From Straminergon stramineum (lineage: Eukaryota; Streptophyta; Bryopsida; Hypnales; Calliergonaceae), in NCBI GenBank assembly GCA_963920665.1, contig OY987263.1, positions 23,300,547-23,364,546 of the forward strand: a stretch of 64,000 nucleotides of DNA, in the 5' to 3' direction. Of this stretch, positions 58,735-64,000 are shown piece by piece. Position numbers and translations under genes: made by a program. A model generated the notes under the pieces. The model made no database searches and was not told where the DNA came from. It worked only from the letters and a program-made list of their open reading frames with translations. Within the stretch, counting starts at the first letter, position 1. Every line of letters starts with the position of its first letter.

Positions 58735-60480
58735 AATCCATACCTTAAGATAGGTAGTTTATTTCTTTGTTTGATACTCTGAGATTAAAAAAACAGTGAA
58801 GTATTTGGTGGCACTCTTGATACTGTTGGAAAGCTCTTGGCAAGGAGGGGTGCACAGACTTTGTTTTGTGGCATTTGGACCCACAATGTGAAAGTTATTG
58901 AATTTCAAAGGTTTTTGTGAATCGGAAAATTGAATTAAATTACATCTAAGTTTGGAAAATTGTAACTTTTGTATGGGGTCCAAACGCCACAAAACAAAAG
59001 CCCTTACACTCCAATGTGCATAGATCTTTCTTTTCATATCAACAATGCAATCTCTCATAGTGGAAGAAAGCCCTTGCTCTCCTTTGTGCATCAAAGATAT
59101 TAAATTTTGAAATTTTACAAATTAAAAAAAGAAAACATTCTTCTTACTTTTACTTTCTATTTTTCATTGTTTGTTGTGGCAATAGCACAAGGCTACACTA
59201 GTCTATACCTTAAATTAGTTAGTTAGTTAGTTTGATACATTGAAATCCAAGAAATTGTGAAGCTTTCAACAATGCTTTGGGTACCGTTGGAAAGCTCTTT
59301 ATGAAGAGGGGTGCATGGACTTTGTTCCTTGGTCTTTGGCCCTCTGGTGTGAAAGTTATTGAATTTCAAAGTTTTCATGAATAAAAAAATTGAATGAAAT
59401 TACATTTTCTTTTAAAAAATAATAATTTCCACATTGCATGTCCAAATGCCATGCAACACAACCCTTGCACTCTTTTGTGCATAGAACTTTCTATTCATAT
59501 CAAGAATGCAACCTCTCACACAACAACAAAGTCCTTCCACTCCTTTGTGCATAAGAAATATTGAAATTAAAAGATTTTACATATTAATAAATATTTTACT
59601 TTTAATTGGATTGTAGCAATACCACATGGCACACTAGTCTATACTTTAAATTAGGTTGTTTGTTTGTTTTATGATACATTGAGATCTAAGAAATCGTGAG
59701 TGCCTTGGTGGTGCTCTTGGTACCGTTGGAAAGCTTTTTGTGAGGACATAGAACCATGTGAGACAGAAGTGCCATTGTTCATCCTTGGAATTTTGTGCAA
59801 AAAGGGGGAGGTCTTGTACAATAGTATGACCTCAAATAAATGCTTTTGTTTTTTTGAAATAAATGATTCATACTCTTTCATAAAAGAAGATTACCACGGT
59901 GATCAGCCCCTCTTTACTGGGTTAAGATATGAAAGTTATTGAATTTCAAAGTTTGTATGAATTAAAAAATTGAATTAAATTATCTTTTAGTTGTGGAAAA
60001 ATCATAACTTTCACATTGCAAGTGTCCAAACACTTTGAAACAAAGTCCTTACATTCCTTCGTGCATGAAACTTTATCTTTGCATCAAGAACACAACTTGA
60101 CACACCACAACATAGTCCTTGCATTCCTTCATGCATAAAGCTTCCTATTTGAAAAAAACAAAAAGAACCAAAAAAATGAACCAAAAATTAGAAAATCACT
60201 TTTACTTTTATTTTGGTTGTAGTAATGGCATATGGCATACTAGTATATTTGAAATGCTTTCTTAGATGGTTTTTTTTTTGTTTCTTAGTTGTATTTTTGG
60301 TACCATTATAAAGCTCTTTGCAAGGAGGGGTGTATAGGCTTTGATTTGTGGCATTTGGACCTACAATGTGAAAATTATAGAATTTTCTTTTTTAATGAAC
60401 TAACAAAATTAGAAAATCACTTTAACTTTTATTTTGGACTGTGGCAACGGCATAGGGCACCCACTAGTGATATTTTAAAC
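58735..60480. repeat. Tandem array of about 440-bp units, four copies
   Basis: The landmark tac(c/t)gttggaaagctct recurs at 58821, 59282 and 59721, with a variant at 60301. Each unit also has a gtgaaagttattgaatttcaaa block, a paragraph of ccaaatgccacaaaacaaagtcc type, and a ggcacactagtctatac junction. Spacings are 461, 439 and 580 bp. The third is enlarged by an insertion at about 59745-59915, and the fourth unit is truncated. Units are well diverged from each other. The array ends some 250 bp before VPS41. Confidence 0.75.
59745..59915. mobile_element. Insertion inside the third tandem unit
   Basis: This block interrupts the unit between aaagctttttgtgagga and atgaaagttattgaat, and it is homologous to 52950-53095 elsewhere in the window. 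It is a dispersed non-coding repeat, and its exact ends are uncertain. Confidence 0.5.
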
Positions 60481-60730
60481 TCAGCAATTTTTCTCCATAG
60501 AACATCATTCAACTTATGAGTACTACTTACCGTAAAAAATTAAGAATTTTGATGAATCTCATCCCAAACTGAAATGAATTAGTACCCCGTCGGCCCATCA
60601 TAAGAGTCCAGTTGGCACTTAACGAGCAGCGGCGGATGAGGATGCGAGCAGCCGAGATGCGGAGAGAGGTTGGATTGGTGTGAGGATTGGCACAGAGAAG
60701 GATCGAAGGAATAGGGCTTTGCGAGAAGCG

Positions 60731-63700
60731 ATGGCGGTATCGAGTAAAACCGAGGCAACGTCGGGGTTTGAGACGCCAGCGTCGTCGCCCGTGCCGACGA
60801 GGCCAAGCCCTGTGCAGGATGGAGTGGAGGGGGATGATGAGCTTGGAGACGACGACTCCAGAGACGATGACGAGGAGGAGGAAGGAGAAGAGGAGGAGCC
60901 TCGGCTCAAGTATCAGCGCCTGGGAGGGAGCGTCCCATCGCTGCTGTCGTCGGATGCCGCAGCTTGTCTGTCTGTGGGAGAACGGATGATTGCTCTCGGA
61001 ACGCACGATGGCACAGTGCATCTGTTGGACTTTCAGGGGAACCAGGTTCAAAATTTGTGCTCTGTCTCTTTCTCCTAGGGCACAATTCAGATTTTTTTGG
61101 GGGGGGTGAGGAGTGTCGGGATTGCGAGGTTTTTTAGCCTTCCATTCGTGCAGTTATTTTTAATTTGTTGTTAGTGCGCATTGAAATAGATAGGCTGATG
61201 AATTTCAATGTTTTTCTAGAGGAGTGTGGAAGTTTGTTCATTGGATTGGCGAATGCTCGTATAATGTTCCTCGAATCGTGAGGGTTACGGCTCATTAGAA
61301 TCTAATGATCATTAGGTTTGAGTGATTGACTGGTAGAACGCATCTCGGAAGAATTGAATTATTTGATCGAAGCGATCCTTTTAGTCCTGGAGATTGGGGT
61401 GTAATATTATTTGAATTTGTCCAACGCACTCAGTTAGGGTTTCGATTGACAGGTCAGAGAGTTTCGAGTGCACTCTGCGCCAGTGAACGAGGTGAGCTTT
61501 GATTCTGATGGGGAGTACGTCGGGAGCTGCTCCGACGATGGCACTGTAGTCATCAGCAGCTTGTACACTGACGAGAAAGAAAAGTTTGAGTACCATCGGC
61601 CTGTGAAGTCTGTTGCACTGGATCCAGAATATGCACGTAAGGGTTCCAAACAATTCGCGCTAGGAGGGCTTGCAGGACAGCTACTGTTTCTAAGCAAGGG
61701 CTGGTTAGGCTACAAAGAGAAGGTACAAATTCAGTGGCACTTCAAGGCACTACGTTGCAATTCACTTGATGGTATTAGAGGTCATGTTTTCTTTTTCTCA
61801 AGGACAAATTGTTCGAGCGCCATCAACAGCTTATCGATGCAGTTGTCGATGATAGGCAAAGGAGTTAGAAAGGTAACGTGTTTGTCATCTGTGCTAGATT
61901 CTTCACTCAGGCGAAGGGACTGTGCACGTTGTCAAATGGCGGACAAGTCTTATCGCTTGGGCCAATGATGCTGGCGTAAAGGTGTATGATACAGCCTCAC
62001 ATCAACGTATAACATTCATAGAGAGATCGCCGCGTGCCAATCTCTTGCGTCCTACTCTTGTTTGGCAGGTTTGTTTTGCTCAAATCGTTCCCATCCAGTT
62101 CCTGATCCAGTTTTTCAGTATTTCCCGAAGTGGTTTTCGTTGACCAAGTCTTTGTTTGGTCGCAATGACGCTCCAAATTGTACCTGCTAAGATGAATGGC
62201 CTTCTAATTTTTCAGGATGATACGGTCCTACTTATTGGATGGGCTGATTGCATCAAGATCGCTGTTGTTAGAACGCGAGGTTGGGATGGCTTGACTGGAA
62301 CCTTGGGCCCAGGAACAAAGTATGTAGAAATACGAACAACTCTCCACACGGACTACTACATTGCTGGACTTGCACCGTTTGGAGATCAACTGGTGGTTCT
62401 CGCTTACCTCTCTGATAAAGATGATAATGCAGCGGAGTCCATGTCTACTGCATTTTCAAGACAGGTAATGGAATCATAGTAAAATCTCTGATGTTGGTAC
62501 ATGGATTCTTGATTAATTTTTCTTCGGAGGAGGTTATTGCTTCGTCTGCAAGCTACCTTATTTTCTCAGGCACACTCAGGATTTCATACATATCATCGCT
62601 TTTTCCAAATAATTATTATAAGTGAGTTTTCGGAGTTTCAAATTACATCTTCTCGTCAATGCAGGGACATGCACAGCGACCGGAAGTACGGATAGTAACA
62701 AGCAAAAATGAAGAGTTGGCAACTGATGCACTTTCTATTCATGGCTACGAGCATTACAAAGCTAAAGACTATTTCCTTGCTCATGCTCCTTTCGTTGGTG
62801 CGTAAGTTTAATGTTTTCTGATATCTGAACGTTCTGTAACGCTGTCACGTGATTGTATCAAACCTGTAGCCGTCGGCAACGTCTCTGGTCCACGAAGGCT
62901 AGAATTGAAGTGAGATGTTTTTGTCTCTTTGAACAGATAGTGGGTAGTGTGGACTTGTGCTTTCCTTGTGAAAGACACTTGGCGGAGAATCCTATCAAGA
63001 TTGCTTATGGACCAACTTATCATGGAGAGTAATTTTTTTTTTCAGAGAGTGGTGGAGCAGCAGGCCAATGGGCTGTTGGAGATGAGTCTCTCTACTACGT
63101 AGTGTCTCCAAAGGACGTCGTACTTGCCAGGCCCAGGTTTCTATTCTGCCGTTTTTATTGTGACTCTTCACATGGTTTACAGGAGAATCTGTTGCCCTCG
63201 TACTACGTGTAAGAAAATCTGAGGAGATTAGACTGTCGTAACTGCATATGAACCATGAACTATCTGATGGTGCAACTATTTCAGACGTTTGCCAAGAAGT
63301 TCACTTGGATTCTGGAGCAAGAATGGAAAGTTAGGTACTGAAACAATTGATTTGCAGAGATTCAGATGACCATGTGAAGTGGCTGCTTCAGCATGGTTAT
63401 TATGAGAAGGCTTTGGCTCAAGTAGAAGAAGGAAATGCTAAACCAGAGCTCTTGGAGGAGGTTTGTCCAGATTTTTACTACTTATTGATGCCAAATTTAT
63501 TTGAGAAGTTTGTAACTGCAAATTCTGAATGTGATGTGGAACATTGTGAAAATATTTCTCTGAATTTATATCAAACTGTCTTACACTTCTCATTCTTCAG
63601 TTGGTCACGATCATTACTGCAATCTATGCGACTGGAATCTCTATTGTCATGTGAAGGAATCCTATCTAATGATATCCAATTAAATTGAGGTTTCTCTTTA

Positions 63701-63918
63701 CCAAATTGAGGACCTATTATAACAATTTATCAACCATAATGATCATAGGATACTCAAGATTTTGATGATTGCGTGTATACCTTCATTTATGTTGGTTACG
63801 GGAATATATGTCAGGTGGGCTCTAGATACCTTGACCATCTAATTCTGGAGCGCCAATATGATAAGGCTGCAGAGCTTTGTCCTAAATTACTGAGAGGTTC
63901 TGCTGGAGCATGGGAAAG
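60731..63918 (+). CDS. VPS41: VPS41, HOPS-complex subunit (5' part, cut by window end)
   Basis: HOPS tethering factor needed for vacuole/late endosome fusion. Coding exons seen: 60731-61045, 61453-61722, 61898-62068, 62216-62464, 62665-62797, 63046-63136, 63358-63460, 63815-63918, all GT-AG with matching phases; the last ends in phase 2 and the gene continues beyond the window. About 478 residues are visible of the 900+ usual. Features: a Ser/Pro-rich start, an acidic run (33-56), then PRLKYQRLGGSVPSLL, and a WD40 propeller with MIALGTHDGTVHLLD, EYVGSCSDDGTVVISSL, LIAWANDAGVKVYD and APFGDQLVVLAYL. These are followed by HYKAKDYFLAHAPF, YYVVSPKDVVLARPRDSDDHVKW and the onset of the helical repeat (LERQYDKAAELCPKLLRGS), all diagnostic of plant VPS41. 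The start ATG is the first that opens the acidic leader. Confidence 0.93.
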
Positions 63919-64000
63919 GTTAGTTTATGGTTTGGTACCGTAGTACTGTTTTCTTAGTGCTTGGAGACCTTAGAGACGAATATATATATTCTGAATTCAA

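Noticed and set aside
61723..61968. Read-through of VPS41 exon 2 into the following intron with an open frame
   Set aside because: The family-conserved ILHSGEG... sequence is found in another frame starting at 61898 after a proper acceptor, so the open stretch is intronic.

Overview
The window reads as nuclear DNA of a land plant, most likely a moss. The coding genes are intron-rich with GT-AG splicing, they sit in long AT-rich tracts full of nested repeats, and the chalcone synthase (CHS) proteins resemble the moss CHS type as I remember it. The species is not determined. No bacterial, organellar or rRNA signature was seen, and no CRISPR array or convincing tRNA.

Left third (about 2.6-28 kb): a cluster of four intact two-exon CHS genes in two tail-to-tail inverted pairs. 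Copies 1 (+) and 2 (-) lie at 4.3-10.4 kb and copies 3 (+) and 4 (-) at 21.9-27.2 kb. All four share an essentially identical exon 2. Promoter, exon 1 and intron fall into two classes (1/2 and 3/4), and the 3' ends fall into two different classes (1/2/3 and 4). The outer flanks of pair 1 are still alignable as inverted arms but visibly diverged. This suggests an old inverted duplication whose gene bodies were later homogenised. A broken DNL-type zinc-finger gene (Zim17/HEP-like) and a 231-bp TTAA-flanked MITE lie in the spacer of pair 1.

11.4-21.3 kb and 28-33.7 kb: gene-free, AT-rich, nested repeats. The clearest are TTAA-flanked elements with CCCC/GGGG inverted ends, and a 1,282-bp solo LTR with a 5-bp target duplication nested inside an older inverted-repeat element.

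33.7-42.9 kb: two ordinary, complete housekeeping/signalling genes arranged head to head. They are SAE1 (SUMO E1 small subunit, minus strand, 10 coding exons) and a KAPP-type FHA-PP2C protein phosphatase (plus strand, 12 coding exons).

43-60.5 kb: gene-free repeat landscape with a small MITE, a purine-rich degenerate minisatellite, a TTAA element, a repeat pair with an insertion polymorphism, and a tandem array of about 440-bp units. From 60.7 kb to the window end runs the 5' half of VPS41 (HOPS complex), truncated by the window.

Functionally, the CHS cluster would feed flavonoid synthesis. Its inverted tail-to-tail layout is also the geometry that makes hairpin RNA. The other genes act independently in SUMOylation, receptor-kinase signalling and vacuolar trafficking. 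Similarities were judged by eye, and no alignment or database search was run.
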